A stretch of 64,000 bases of DNA from the NCBI RefSeq assembly GCF_017220215.1, contig NZ_CP071130.1, positions 992,001-1,056,000 of the forward strand, given 5' to 3'. The position numbers and the translations under genes were made by a program. Shown here piece after piece: positions 17,469 through 27,086 of this stretch. The notes beneath the pieces were generated by a model that made no database searches, was not told the origin of the DNA, and saw only the letters and a list, made by a program, of their open reading frames with translations. Position 1 is the stretch's first letter, and every line of letters begins with the position of its first letter. Source of the stretch: Caballeronia sp. M1242 (lineage in GTDB: Bacteria > Pseudomonadota > Gammaproteobacteria > Burkholderiales > Burkholderiaceae).

Positions 17469-18443
17469 TTACGCGACGTTCCAGCGCGCCTCGGTCACGT
17501 CGAGCTTCTTCGGGATCAGCCGAAGATTGGTGAACGTATCGGCAATCTGCTGCTGATACGCGAGCGTCGCGGGCGATATGGCTTCGATGCCGTACGCGGT
17601 GCGCTGCAACGCGTGCTCGATGGTCGCGGTATCCAGCCCGACGAGCGGCGAGAGTTGCGCCGCGACGGCCGGTACGTTGTCGCGCGCCCAGCGATCGACA
17701 TGATCGAGTTCTTCCAGCACTGCGCGCACGATCTGCGGCTGGCCGGCGGCGAACTTGCGCGTCGCGACGTAGAACTGGACGTTGCGCACGAGCCCGGTGC
17801 CGTCTGCGAGTTGCCGCGCGTTCGCCTGGCGCTCGATAGCGGCGAGATACGGGTCCCAGATCACCCATGCATCGACGCTGCCCTGCACGAAGGCCGCGCG
17901 CGCATCGGCGGGCGCGAGATAGACCGGCTGAACGTCCGCGTACGAAAGCCCCGCTTTCTTGAGCGCCTCGACGAAGAGGTAATGCACATTCGAGCCCTTG
18001 TTCAAGGCGATTTTCTTGCCGCGCAGTTGCGCGACCGAGCGGATGTTCGAATCTTTCGGCACGACGATGGCTTCGGCGCGCGGCGCGGGCGGCTCGCTGC
18101 CGACATAGACGAAATCGACGCCTGCTGCCTGCGCGAAAATAGGCGGCGTCTCGCCGACCGTGCCGATATCGACGGCGCCGGCATTGAGTCCTTCGAGCAG
18201 TTGCGGCCCGGCCGGAAACTCGAGCCATTGCACCGTGACGCCTTGCGGCGCGAGGCGCTTTTCTAGCGTGCCGCGCGCTCTTAGCACGACGAAGTTGCCG
18301 TATTTCTGATAGCCGATTCGCAGGGTCTTGCCGGCATCGTCGGCACGGGCGACATTCGGTGCAAGCGCGCTCGCGCCCAGCGCGGCAAGCGTGACGAGCG
18401 CGCGTCTGCGAGTCGATGACGGCGGCGCGTTTTCATATGACAT
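17469..18443 (-). CDS. ssuA: Aliphatic sulfonate-binding periplasmic protein
   Basis: A 324-aa ABC substrate-binding protein of the SsuA/TauA type. The N-terminus has an Arg-rich head (STRRRALVTLAALG) and a hydrophobic stretch ending in ARADD, so it is exported, perhaps by Tat. Core motifs are LRIGYQKYGNFVVLRARGTLE, QWLEFPAGPQLLEGLNAGAVD and the IALNKGSNVHYLFVEALKKAGL region. ATG 18443 has GAGGA at good spacing. It is first in the ssuADCB operon, and the roughly 200-bp region before it is shared with the divergent NlpA-like gene. Confidence 0.9.
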   Translation of the reverse strand: MSYENAPPSSTRRRALVTLAALGASALAPNVARADDAGKTLRIGYQKYGNFVVLRARGTLEKRLAPQGVTVQWLEFPAGPQLLEGLNAGAVDIGTVGETPPIFAQAAGVDFVYVGSEPPAPRAEAIVVPKDSNIRSVAQLRGKKIALNKGSNVHYLFVEALKKAGLSYADVQPVYLAPADARAAFVQGSVDAWVIWDPYLAAIERQANARQLADGTGLVRNVQFYVATRKFAAGQPQIVRAVLEELDHVDRWARDNVPAVAAQLSPLVGLDTATIEHALQRTAYGIEAISPATLAYQQQIADTFTNLRLIPKKLDVTEARWNVA

Positions 18444-18646
18444 TCGTGGTTCCTCGGGCGATGAGCGATGGCATCGTCGATGCCGCATTCCCGGTCATCG
18501 TAACAACGCTCGCCGCGCGGCCTAAGCGAGAAATCGTGATAAGCATTGCAGCCTGCGCGCGCAATATGCATAGCGTTCGATATTGTTTGCGGCGACGTAT
18601 GCGCGCCCCTAGCATCACGTCTCTTTCCACTGACGACGTCGCTTAT

Positions 18647-19474
18647 ATGAAGACTTTCACGCCATTCAAATCCGCTCTCTTCTCGGTTCTGCTCGCATGG
18701 GGCGTGGCAGGGTTGCAACCGGTTCAGGCTGCTGGCCAGACGGTCCGCGTCGGCATCATGTCGGGCGAGGACGAGGATGTCTGGCGCGCGGTCGCGGCCA
18801 ACGCAGCGAAGCACGGCATCACGGTGAAGGTCACGACCTTCTCCGACTACACGCAGCCCAACGAGGCGCTCGCGCAACACGATCTCGACGCAAACTCGTT
18901 TCAGCACAAGCCGTATCTCGATGCGCAGATTCAGGCGCGTCACTATGCGATCGTGCCTGTCGGCTTCACGTATGTGCAGCCCATCGGCCTCTATTCGCGC
19001 AAGGTGAAATCAGTCGCGGATCTGCCGCAGAACGCGGCGATCGGCGTACCCAACGATCCGAGTAACGAAGGCCGCGCGCTTCTGCTGTTGCAGGCGAACG
19101 GCGTCATCAAGCTGCGCGATAACGTCGGTCTCTTGCCGACCGCTCGCGACATCGCGGAAAACCCGAAGCACGTGCAGATCAAGGAACTCGATGCGGGCAT
19201 CGTCGGTCGCGCCATCGGCGATCTGGATGCCGCGGTCGTCAACACCGACTGGGCGATCAAGGCGGGCATTCAGATTCCGAAGGAGCGCATTGCGCAGGAG
19301 AAAGTGCCGGGCAATCCGTATCGCAACTTTATCGCGGTGAATGCGAAGGACGCTCAGGCGCCGTGGGCCAAGACGCTCGTCGAGAGCTATCAGCAGGCGA
19401 ATGTCGCGTCGACCATTCTCGCCGTGTATCACGGGGCGACACTGCCGGCATGGGAGGGCGCGCCGCAGCATTGA
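18647..19474 (+). CDS. MetQ/NlpA-family ABC substrate-binding protein
   Basis: A 275-aa periplasmic binding protein of the NlpA (methionine-binding) family. It has a signal peptide (hydrophobic residues about 10-25, cleavage near VQAAGQ) with no lipobox Cys, unlike classical MetQ lipoproteins. Conserved are TFSDYTQPNEALAQHDLDAN-type substrate contacts, FQHKPYLD, GLYSRK, IGVPNDPSNEGRALLLL and the late PYRNFIAV. No MetN or MetI partner is adjacent, so it must share a distant transporter or act as a sensor. Divergence from ssuA suggests joint sulfur control, which is inference. No clear RBS is seen. Confidence 0.85.
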   Translation: MKTFTPFKSALFSVLLAWGVAGLQPVQAAGQTVRVGIMSGEDEDVWRAVAANAAKHGITVKVTTFSDYTQPNEALAQHDLDANSFQHKPYLDAQIQARHYAIVPVGFTYVQPIGLYSRKVKSVADLPQNAAIGVPNDPSNEGRALLLLQANGVIKLRDNVGLLPTARDIAENPKHVQIKELDAGIVGRAIGDLDAAVVNTDWAIKAGIQIPKERIAQEKVPGNPYRNFIAVNAKDAQAPWAKTLVESYQQANVASTILAVYHGATLPAWEGAPQH

Positions 19475-19482
19475 TCGCATGT

Positions 19483-19505
19483 GCGGCCGCTCCGCCCGCG
19501 GCCGC
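19483..19505 (+). terminator. GC-rich hairpin after the NlpA-like gene
   Basis: GCGGCCGC (19483-19490) pairs with GCGGCCGC (19498-19505) around a 7-nt loop, 8 nt after the stop codon. No T-run follows. Confidence 0.4.
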
Positions 19506-19591
19506 GCATATTAGGGGCCGGCACGGACGTTGCGAGGACTAAGGTTCGTCCAAGCAAAAAGCGACGCAGCCTATCGTGCGTCACCCTGCCT

Positions 19592-21991
19592 ATGGCTTCG
19601 CCATCATTATTCGAAGAAATATTCAACACCGCCCCTGTCGGCAGCTACCTGCTCTCTCCCACGCCCGAGGCTATCGTTCTCGCGGTCAACGATGCCTTCC
19701 TGAAGGTCTCGACGCTGCGTCGCGAAGACATGGTGGGCAAGAGCCTCTTCGACATCTTTCCTCATAACGAATCCGATCCGAACGATACGGGTGTCGAAGC
19801 GTTGCGCCAATCCATCGCGCGTGCAAGAGAAAGCGGCCGCGCCGATCATATGCCGCTACAGCGCTTCCCGCTGTGGGTCAGCGCCGAAGACGGCAGCATG
19901 CGCTATGAGGAACGATTCTGGAGCGCGGTCAACACGCCGATCTTCAACGCGGAAGGCACGCTGATCTGCGTCTCGCACACGACCACGGATGTCACTGCCG
20001 CGCATCTGACGCAAAAAGCGCTGGCCGCGAGCGAACAACGGTTCCGCACGCTTTTCGATGCGATCAATCAGGGCTTTTGCGTGGTGGAGATGGCATTCGA
20101 TGATCGCGGCGAACCCGTCGATTACCGGTTTCTCGCGACGAACCCCGCATTCGAAGCGCAGACCAGCGTGGTCAACGCCGTGGGAAGGAGCATGTCGGAA
20201 CTCGTGCCCGGCCACGACCGGCATTTCTTCGAAATCTACGGTTCGGTTGCGAAGAACGGCGTGCCGATTCACGTTCAGGTGAGGGCGTCGAAGCTGCATC
20301 GCTGGTTCGACATCTATGCGTTCCGCCCCGACGCGTCGATGCCGAATCAGGTCGGCGTGCTGTTCTCCAATATTACCGAGCAGCGCAAAAGCGAGGAGCG
20401 TCTTCTCGCGAGCGAGCAAAGCGCGCGCGCCGCCGCGCGCAAGGCACTGGACGCCACGCGCCGTCTCGACGCGGTGCTGGAAGCGGCGCCTATCGGCATC
20501 GTCGTGTGCGATCAGCATGGCGGCATCGAGCGTGTGAATCGCTCTTTCGTTCAGCTTTGGGGCGAAGCGCATCCGCGCCCCGCGACCATCGACGATTTCG
20601 CGCAATGGAAAGGACGCTGGGCCGATCATTCCGACAAGCACGGTCAAACGCTGAACGCGCACGACTGGACGATTGCCCGCGTGCTCAAGGGCATCGGACC
20701 GACGACGGACATTGTCTCGATCGAGAGCTTCGACGATCCGCCAAACCGGCGCACGCTGTTGAGCACCGGCGCGCCGATACGCGACGAGCACGGCGCCGTG
20801 GTCGGCGCGGTCGTCGCTCAACTGGACATCACGGACCGCATCAACGCGGAAGAGGAACTGCGCCTTGCAGACAAGCGCAAGGACGAGTTTCTCGCGATGC
20901 TGTCGCATGAACTGCGCAATCCGCTTTCGCCGATAGCGAGCGCCGCGCAACTGATGCGCGCCGCGCCCAGCGACGCGCGGCGGGTCAGCAAATCGTGCGA
21001 GATCATCTCGCGGCAAGTGAAGCACATGACCGGTCTGATCGACGATCTGCTCGACGTGTCGCGCGTGACGCAGGGGCTCATCAAGCTCGACATGGAAGTG
21101 CTCGATGCTAACCGCATCGCGGCTGACGCCATCGAGCAGGTCAGGCCGATCATCGATCGAAAAAAGCATCGGCTGTCGCTGCTCACGTTGCCGTCCGCTG
21201 CGCTGGTTCGGGCCGATGAAAAGCGGCTGACGCAGATCTTCGTCAACCTGCTCAACAACGCGGCGAAATACACGCCTGAAAAGGGCGATATCCAGTTCTC
21301 GGTCGCGGCCGAAGGCAAGTTCATCAAGGTGACGGTCACGGACAACGGCATCGGCATGACGCCCGACGTCGCGGCGCATGCCTTCGATCTGTTCGCGCAA
21401 GCCGAGCGCAGTTCCGACCGCACGCAAGGAGGACTCGGCATAGGGCTCGCGCTCGTTCGAAGCCTGGTCGCGCTTCATGGCGGCACGGTGAGAGCCTATA
21501 GCGCGGGACCCGGCAAAGGCAGCACGTTCGTTGTGTGTCTTCCCCATGCCGAGATGACGAAGACGCAGAGAAAGATCGAGCAGGACGACACACGTGAAGC
21601 GCCGTTCCTGACGCGGCTGCGCGTTCTGATCGTCGACGACAATACCGATGCCGCCGAGACGCTCGCCATGTTGATGGAGACGCTCGGCAACGAGGTTCGA
21701 GTGGCCGCGAGCGGGACCACCGCGTTGCAGGAAACCGAGCAGTGGATACCGCACGTGTGTCTTCTCGATATCGGCTTGCCGGATATGGACGGGTATCAAT
21801 TGGCAACGCTATTGAGGAATCAGCCGCGCACGGCCGATGCCGTTCTCGTCGCCGTGACCGGATACGGGTTGCAACAGGACAGAGACAAGGCGCTGTCGGC
21901 CGGTTTCGATCACCACTTCGTCAAACCGCTCGACGTCGGCAAGCTGTTCTCACTGCTCGGCGAAATCGCGTCGCGGCAGCGACAGGAATGA
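19592..21991 (+). CDS. Multi-PAS hybrid sensor histidine kinase
   Basis: A 799-aa soluble hybrid kinase without TM helices. Three PAS-like units fill residues 1-410 (starts LFEEIFNTAPVGSYLLSP, FRTLFDAINQGFCVVEM and LDAVLEAAPIGIVVCD). HisKA has phospho-His439 in FLAMLSHELRNPLSP. The HATPase shows NLLNNAAKYT, DNGIGM and GLGIGLALVRSL. A C-terminal receiver has VDDN, phospho-Asp726 in LLDIGLPDMDGYQ, and KP. ATG 19592 was preferred over earlier in-frame codons because it starts a normal PAS N-terminus; no strong RBS. No cognate output regulator is adjacent. A c-di-GMP gene follows on the same strand. Confidence 0.88.
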   Translation: MASPSLFEEIFNTAPVGSYLLSPTPEAIVLAVNDAFLKVSTLRREDMVGKSLFDIFPHNESDPNDTGVEALRQSIARARESGRADHMPLQRFPLWVSAEDGSMRYEERFWSAVNTPIFNAEGTLICVSHTTTDVTAAHLTQKALAASEQRFRTLFDAINQGFCVVEMAFDDRGEPVDYRFLATNPAFEAQTSVVNAVGRSMSELVPGHDRHFFEIYGSVAKNGVPIHVQVRASKLHRWFDIYAFRPDASMPNQVGVLFSNITEQRKSEERLLASEQSARAAARKALDATRRLDAVLEAAPIGIVVCDQHGGIERVNRSFVQLWGEAHPRPATIDDFAQWKGRWADHSDKHGQTLNAHDWTIARVLKGIGPTTDIVSIESFDDPPNRRTLLSTGAPIRDEHGAVVGAVVAQLDITDRINAEEELRLADKRKDEFLAMLSHELRNPLSPIASAAQLMRAAPSDARRVSKSCEIISRQVKHMTGLIDDLLDVSRVTQGLIKLDMEVLDANRIAADAIEQVRPIIDRKKHRLSLLTLPSAALVRADEKRLTQIFVNLLNNAAKYTPEKGDIQFSVAAEGKFIKVTVTDNGIGMTPDVAAHAFDLFAQAERSSDRTQGGLGIGLALVRSLVALHGGTVRAYSAGPGKGSTFVVCLPHAEMTKTQRKIEQDDTREAPFLTRLRVLIVDDNTDAAETLAMLMETLGNEVRVAASGTTALQETEQWIPHVCLLDIGLPDMDGYQLATLLRNQPRTADAVLVAVTGYGLQQDRDKALSAGFDHHFVKPLDVGKLFSLLGEIASRQRQE

Positions 21992-22060
21992 GTTTCACGT
22001 CGGCCCGCGCAGCCCTCGCTGTCGCCGGGCCGGACAGCGCGCGCGGCGGCACCCGTTAGA

Positions 22061-24406
22061 ATGAACCGTACTGACCGCGTTCATGCTTCGAAACCGCCCT
22101 TCATGCAAGTTGCTCCCCTGCCCGACGACGAAACCGAACGCCTGCGCGTATTGCGCAGTCTGCACATTCTGGACACGCCCGCCGAAGAAGCGTTCGATCG
22201 CGTGACGCGCGTGCTGGCGCGCGTGCTCAGCGTGCCGATCGCGCTCGTGTCGCTCGTCGACGAGCATCGGCAATGGTTCAAGTCGCGGCTCGGAATGGAA
22301 GGGTGCGAGACATCGCGCGATGTGTCTTTCTGCTCGCACGCGCTTTTCGAAGCGGACATGCTGGTCGTGGAAGATGCGCGCAACGATTCTCGTTTCGCCG
22401 ACAACCCGTTCGTCGCGGGTCCGCCGTTCGTGCGTTTTTACGCGGGCGTGCCGCTGCGTTCGAGCGACGGTCATGCCATCGGCACGCTGTGCGCGATCGA
22501 TACGGTGCCGCGCGTGCTGTCGCCCGAAGATGCCGCGGTCATGCGTGATCTCGCTGCCATCGTCGAGCGCGAACTGCTGTCGCGCGAAAGCACGTATTCG
22601 GCGCGCGTGCTGCATCACGCGGACACGCAGGCCATACGCCTCTCGGAAACGCGATTCCGCACGATTTTCGAACAGACGCCGACGGGCGCCGCGATCGTCG
22701 CGCCGGATGGGCGCTTCGTCGAAGTGAATGCGCGACTGTGCGACATGCTCGGCTACAGCGCCGACGAACTCGTGACGCTGACGTTCCAGCAGATCACGTT
22801 CGTTGAAGACCTCGAGAGCGATCTGCAGAACTTGCGTGAGCTGCTCGCGGGACACATTCCGACCTACGCGATGGAAAAGCGGTATCTGCGCCGCGACGGT
22901 TCGCACCTGTGGGTTCAGCTTCACGTCGCGCTCGTGCGCCAGGCCAACGGCGAGCCGCTCCATTTCATTGCGATCGTGGAGGACATCGCGGCGCGCAAGG
23001 AAAACGAGCGGCTGCAGCGCGAGCACCGCGCGGCACTGGAAGAGCAAGTGAACGAGCGCACGGCCGAACTGCGCGCGACCAACATGCGGCTGCGCGGCGA
23101 AGTGGCGCGGCGCGAGACGATCGAAGCGACGCTGCGCACGCAGAACGAGCATCTTCAGGCGGTCATCGACAACGCGCAGGACGCGTATGTCGCGGTAGAC
23201 CGCGAAGGCAACATCACCGAATGGAACGACGCCGCCGAACACATGTTCGGCTGGGGCCGCCACGAAGTCATGGGGCTGCCGATGGCCGAGACCATCGTTC
23301 CGCCCGCGTGGCGCACCGCGCACGACGCAGGCATGCGCCGCTTCATTCGCACCGGCGTGGCCACGATTCTTTCGAAAGCCACGGAAGTCACCGCGCAGCG
23401 CCGCTCGGGAGAGTTCTTCCCGGCCGAGCTGCGCATTTCGACCGCCGCGACGCCGGACGGCGAGACGCTCTTCGCATTCATCACGGACGTCAGCGAGCGC
23501 AAGCGCGTGCAGGCGGAGATCATCGAAAGCCGCGAAGCGATTCAGAAGGTCACGGACAGCTTGCCCGTGCTGATCGCCTACGTCGACCGGGACCTGCGCT
23601 ATCAGTTCAACAACGACGGCTACCGGCGGCTGCTCGGGCGCGACACCGCGTCCATGCGCGGCAAGCCAGTCGAATCGGCGATGCCCGCTGCCATGTATCG
23701 AACGCTTGCGCCTTCGTTTCGGCGCGCGCTCGCGGGCGAGCGGCTGCAACACGACGATGTGGAAGATCACGAGGCAAACCCGCGCACGTGGAGCGTGTCG
23801 CTTGTGCCCGACATGCGCGGGCGCGAAGTGATCGGCTTCTACATGATGGCGCAGGACGTGACGTCCCGCAGGCAGGCCGAGCGGCAGCTACGGGCGCAAG
23901 CGATGCGCGACGCGCTCACCGGGCTGCCGAACCGGCGCGCGTTGCTGCTGCATCTCACGCAGAACATCGCGTCCGACAGCGCGACGCGCCAGGCGCTCGC
24001 GGTGTTCTTTCTGGATCTCGACCAGTTCAAGCCCGTGAACGACGCATACGGTCACGAGGCGGGCGACGAGCTGTTGCGGCTGGTCGGCTCTCGGCTCGCG
24101 GAGACCGTGCGGCATAGCGATTTCACGAGCCGTCTGGCGGGCGACGAGTTCGTGATCGTCAGTCACGGCGTGGCGGATGAAGCCACCGCGGCGCGCATCG
24201 CGGACGCCATTTGCAGCGCCATGAACCGCCCGTTCATGCTGGCTGGCACCGAAGTGAGGATCGCGACGAGCGTAGGCGTCGTCGTCTGCAACGCGCGGGC
24301 GCGAACGACGCCCGATGCGCTGCTCGCCGCCGCCGACAGCGCCATGTACGAGGCAAAGCGCGAAGGCAGGAACCGTTACCGGCTGGCGGCGCGCATCGTG
24401 GAATAG
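22061..24406 (+). CDS. GAF-PAS-PAS-PAS-GGDEF diguanylate cyclase
   Basis: A 781-aa soluble sensor. An N-terminal GAF (residues about 15-185, with HRQWFKSRLGM, FCSHAL, FYAGVPLRSSDGHAIGTLC) is followed by PAS domains near residues 200, 360 and 490, with a coiled coil between them (EEQVNERTAELRATNMRLRG). The C-terminal GGDEF domain has LTGLPNRRA, FFLDLDQFKPVNDAYGHEAGD and the active-site variant AGDEF (RLAGDEFVIVS), a substitution often found in active enzymes. The product would be c-di-GMP. ATG 22061 or the internal Met at residue 15 could start it. The same GAF type recurs in the HTH protein at 61569-62678. Confidence 0.88.
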   Translation: MNRTDRVHASKPPFMQVAPLPDDETERLRVLRSLHILDTPAEEAFDRVTRVLARVLSVPIALVSLVDEHRQWFKSRLGMEGCETSRDVSFCSHALFEADMLVVEDARNDSRFADNPFVAGPPFVRFYAGVPLRSSDGHAIGTLCAIDTVPRVLSPEDAAVMRDLAAIVERELLSRESTYSARVLHHADTQAIRLSETRFRTIFEQTPTGAAIVAPDGRFVEVNARLCDMLGYSADELVTLTFQQITFVEDLESDLQNLRELLAGHIPTYAMEKRYLRRDGSHLWVQLHVALVRQANGEPLHFIAIVEDIAARKENERLQREHRAALEEQVNERTAELRATNMRLRGEVARRETIEATLRTQNEHLQAVIDNAQDAYVAVDREGNITEWNDAAEHMFGWGRHEVMGLPMAETIVPPAWRTAHDAGMRRFIRTGVATILSKATEVTAQRRSGEFFPAELRISTAATPDGETLFAFITDVSERKRVQAEIIESREAIQKVTDSLPVLIAYVDRDLRYQFNNDGYRRLLGRDTASMRGKPVESAMPAAMYRTLAPSFRRALAGERLQHDDVEDHEANPRTWSVSLVPDMRGREVIGFYMMAQDVTSRRQAERQLRAQAMRDALTGLPNRRALLLHLTQNIASDSATRQALAVFFLDLDQFKPVNDAYGHEAGDELLRLVGSRLAETVRHSDFTSRLAGDEFVIVSHGVADEATAARIADAICSAMNRPFMLAGTEVRIATSVGVVVCNARARTTPDALLAAADSAMYEAKREGRNRYRLAARIVE

Positions 24407-24420
24407 CGCGTAAAGGCGTG

Positions 24421-25596
24421 TTAATTGAGCGAGCCGTCCAGCGCCCCGGCGGTCCGGCCGCGTGTGGCGACGCCGAACCACGTCTGCCCGACGCGGTATT
24501 CGGCAATCGCGCCGAGCGCGAGCACGGCCGAGCCGAGTTCGAGCAAATGCGCCGGAGACATCGCGCTCGACAGCCACCAGAATGCGAGCAGCGAGCCCAT
24601 GCGCATGACGAGCATCACGAGATCTCGCGCGACGATGCGGTCGACGAGTTCGCCGCGAATGTCGAGCGCGCGTTGATTGAGCACATGCTCGCTCGCGTTG
24701 AGGAACGGCCCCGCCGCCGCGCGCAGGATCGAATGGGCGACGAACAGCGCCGGAAGCCACGCGCTGAACCCGAGCAGCACGAACGAAATGGCGACGGCGA
24801 GGCACGACCAGCCGAGCCAGCCCGCGCGGTTATGCACGCCGCGGCTCTTGCGCGTCATGTACAGCGCGACCGCGCCCGCCAGTCCCGCGACCGTGGACAC
24901 CCAGCCGAGGTCGCTCGCCGAACCGAGCGACATGGCGGCGCCGACCGACCCGACCGCGCCGCCGACGCCGAGCAGTCCCGACTCGACGAAAAAGAGCGGC
25001 AAACACGCGCGAAACTCCGGTTGCGCGATGACGCCGAGCGGATTCGTCGCGGGGACCATCGGCGCTTCGGAGACATGGCGACCCAGCGCAAGACCGGCGA
25101 CCACGCACACGACGCCATACGCCACGTACAGCACGTGACTGCTGTTGTCCGTCTTCGCGAGGCAGAGCGTGGCGATGAGCGTCGCGATGATGCCGCCCGC
25201 GACGGCGAGCGCGCCGGAGCGCGAGGCGTAGCTATCGCGTTCGGTGTCGGTCAGCACGCTCATTTCGAGCCAGTAACGCGCGCTCCACGTGAGTCCGAGA
25301 AAGAAGCCGTACACGGCTGCCATCACCGGAATGGAGTCGCCGCCGCAGAGAAGCAGCGCGCCGGGCACGAGAAAACTGAGGCGCATCAGCCGCCGCCCGG
25401 TGAGTCCCAGGCGCGGGCCGAGCAAATAGACGAAAAGCGCTGCGCCGCTCGCGTCGCACAGCATGTAGGCGGTGAAACGAAACATGGCGTCGGTATCATC
25501 GACCCCGACGACGAAATAGCCGATAAAACCGGCCAGCGTCCCGATTGCTCCCTGCAGGGAGACAAAGAGGAGCATTTCCTGCTCGTGCTTCGACAT
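24421..25596 (-). CDS. MFS-like multi-spanning transporter of unknown substrate
   Basis: A 391-aa polytopic membrane protein with roughly ten to twelve helices in two halves. It starts EMLLFVSLQGAIGTLAGFIGYFVVG, has internal LMRLSFLVPGALLLCGG, ALAVAGGIIATLIATLCLA and AVALYMTRKSRG, and ends with a soluble Gly/Arg tail. The loop-and-helix spacing resembles the major facilitator fold, but I see no diagnostic antiporter motif, so the substrate is unassigned. ATG 25596 lacks a strong RBS; the frame continues to 25680. The gene is convergent with the diguanylate cyclase (14 bp between stops). Confidence 0.65.
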   Translation of the reverse strand: MSKHEQEMLLFVSLQGAIGTLAGFIGYFVVGVDDTDAMFRFTAYMLCDASGAALFVYLLGPRLGLTGRRLMRLSFLVPGALLLCGGDSIPVMAAVYGFFLGLTWSARYWLEMSVLTDTERDSYASRSGALAVAGGIIATLIATLCLAKTDNSSHVLYVAYGVVCVVAGLALGRHVSEAPMVPATNPLGVIAQPEFRACLPLFFVESGLLGVGGAVGSVGAAMSLGSASDLGWVSTVAGLAGAVALYMTRKSRGVHNRAGWLGWSCLAVAISFVLLGFSAWLPALFVAHSILRAAAGPFLNASEHVLNQRALDIRGELVDRIVARDLVMLVMRMGSLLAFWWLSSAMSPAHLLELGSAVLALGAIAEYRVGQTWFGVATRGRTAGALDGSLN

Positions 25597-25740
25597 GGTC
25601 TTGCGTTGAATGATCGATGCCCGGCACCGCGCATTGCAGTGTCGGACTGGCACCGGGCCAGACAGTGATGCTCGGTGCATCGTCGCTGTTCGAGGCGACG
25701 ATTCGATCGTCCTCGGTAAGGAATGCCGATTTCACTTCCA

Positions 25741-25773
25741 CCGCGATGGCCATACCCGGAAATTCCATCGCGG
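25741..25773 (-). terminator. Hairpin downstream of glf
   Basis: CCGCGATGG (25741-25749) and CCATCGCGG (25765-25773) are perfect 9-bp arms with a 15-nt loop, about 90 nt beyond the glf stop and before the next same-strand gene. It lacks a T-run, so it may be a terminator or an RNA element in the intercistronic leader. Confidence 0.35.
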
Positions 25774-25862
25774 CGAAAGTGTAGTGTTAATCGGCGCTTA
25801 CCTGCAAGACAAAACCACCCTAAAAACCACGGTAAAACATACCTTCCTAATGCGTGAAAGAA

Positions 25863-27086
25863 TCAGACGGTAGCGACCTCGGCGCGAGTCCGGAATCCTT
25901 CCGCCGTGGCGATGCGCTCGACAAGACTCAACGCCTGAGCCACGACCTGATCCATGTTGTAGTAGCGGTAGCTTCCGAGCCGGCCCGCGAAGATGACTTC
26001 CGGATGCGCCTCCGCGAGCGCCTCGTAGCGTTTGAACAACTCCGCATTCGCGGGCCGCGGAATCGGGTAATAAGGGTCGCCTTCATCGCTCGGATATTCG
26101 TAGGTAATGCTCGTTTTCGCGTGCTCCTGACCCGTCAGATACTTGTACTCGGTGATGCGCGTAAAAGGCACTTTCTCGGCCGGATAATTCACCACCGCCA
26201 GCGATTGAAAGTGCTCTTGATTGAGCGTTTCGTGCCGGAACGCGAGCGAGCGATAAGGCAGTTTCCCGAGACAGTGATCGAAGTACTCGTCGATGGGCCC
26301 CGTATAAACGAGCTTGCGATAAGTCACCTCGTCGCGGACCTCGCGATAGTCCGTATTGAGCATGACCTTGATGTTCGGATGCGCCAGCATTTTCTGGAAC
26401 ATGCGTGTATATCCTTCGAGCGGCATGCACTGATACTCGTCGTTGAAGTAGCCGTCATCGGCTGTCGTGCGCACCGGCACGCGAGACGTCACTGATCGAT
26501 CCAGTTCCGACGGGTCCATGCCCCATTGCTTGCGCGTGTATCCGCGAAAGAACTTCTCGTACAGTTCGCGGCCGATCTTGCTCACTACCACATCTTCAGA
26601 CGTCCTTATTTCTGCGAGCGGTTCGGCGCGCGCCGCGAGAAACGCCTCGGCCTGCTGCGGCGAAAGGTCGAGCGAATAAAGGCGATTGAGCGTGGTCAGA
26701 TTGATCGGCACCGGCACCAGCATGCCGTCGACGGATGCGAGCACGCGATGCCGGTACGGGCGCCATGCCGTGAATCGCGACAAATAGTCGAGTACGCGTC
26801 GCGCGTTCGTATGAAAGATGTGCGGTCCGTAACGATGAACGAGAATGCCGTCCGCGTTGTACTCGTCGTAGGCATTGCCTGCAATATGCGGGCGCCGGTC
26901 GATGAGCAGCACGCGCTGGCCGTACTCGCTCGCGAGCCGCTCGGCCATCACGCTGCCCGCGAAACCCGCGCCGACGATCAGGTAATCGAAGCCTTTGCGG
27001 TGCTGTGCGCGCGCATCGGTCTGTGACGGATGACCGCTCGATCCGGAATTGGACGATCCGTTTGCTGTCGTTTCTACGATGCGCAT
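25863..27086 (-). CDS. glf: UDP-galactopyranose mutase
   Basis: A 407-aa FAD enzyme converting UDP-galactopyranose to UDP-galactofuranose. After a 30-residue polar head come the FAD motif GAGFAGSV (from G39), DRRPHIAGNAYD, GPHIFHTN, FTAWRPYRHRV, YTRKQWGMDPSEL, the substrate-loop YFNDEYQCMPLEGYT, and C-terminal GRLGSYRYYNMDQ with the Tyr pair that contacts UDP. The family is recognised with confidence. ATG 27086 has GAGG nearby and overlaps the upstream glycosyltransferase gene by 13 nt, so the two are coupled. The product points to a galactofuranose-containing surface glycan. Confidence 0.95.
   Translation of the reverse strand: MRIVETTANGSSNSGSSGHPSQTDARAQHRKGFDYLIVGAGFAGSVMAERLASEYGQRVLLIDRRPHIAGNAYDEYNADGILVHRYGPHIFHTNARRVLDYLSRFTAWRPYRHRVLASVDGMLVPVPINLTTLNRLYSLDLSPQQAEAFLAARAEPLAEIRTSEDVVVSKIGRELYEKFFRGYTRKQWGMDPSELDRSVTSRVPVRTTADDGYFNDEYQCMPLEGYTRMFQKMLAHPNIKVMLNTDYREVRDEVTYRKLVYTGPIDEYFDHCLGKLPYRSLAFRHETLNQEHFQSLAVVNYPAEKVPFTRITEYKYLTGQEHAKTSITYEYPSDEGDPYYPIPRPANAELFKRYEALAEAHPEVIFAGRLGSYRYYNMDQVVAQALSLVERIATAEGFRTRAEVATV

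Noticed and set aside
19856..21799. 647-aa minus-strand frame
   Set aside because: Antisense to the multi-PAS hybrid kinase whose motifs are unambiguous; the product is His/Arg-rich without recognisable domains.
21995..23770. 591-aa minus-strand frame
   Set aside because: Antisense shadow of the GAF-PAS-GGDEF gene; no motif and no RBS.
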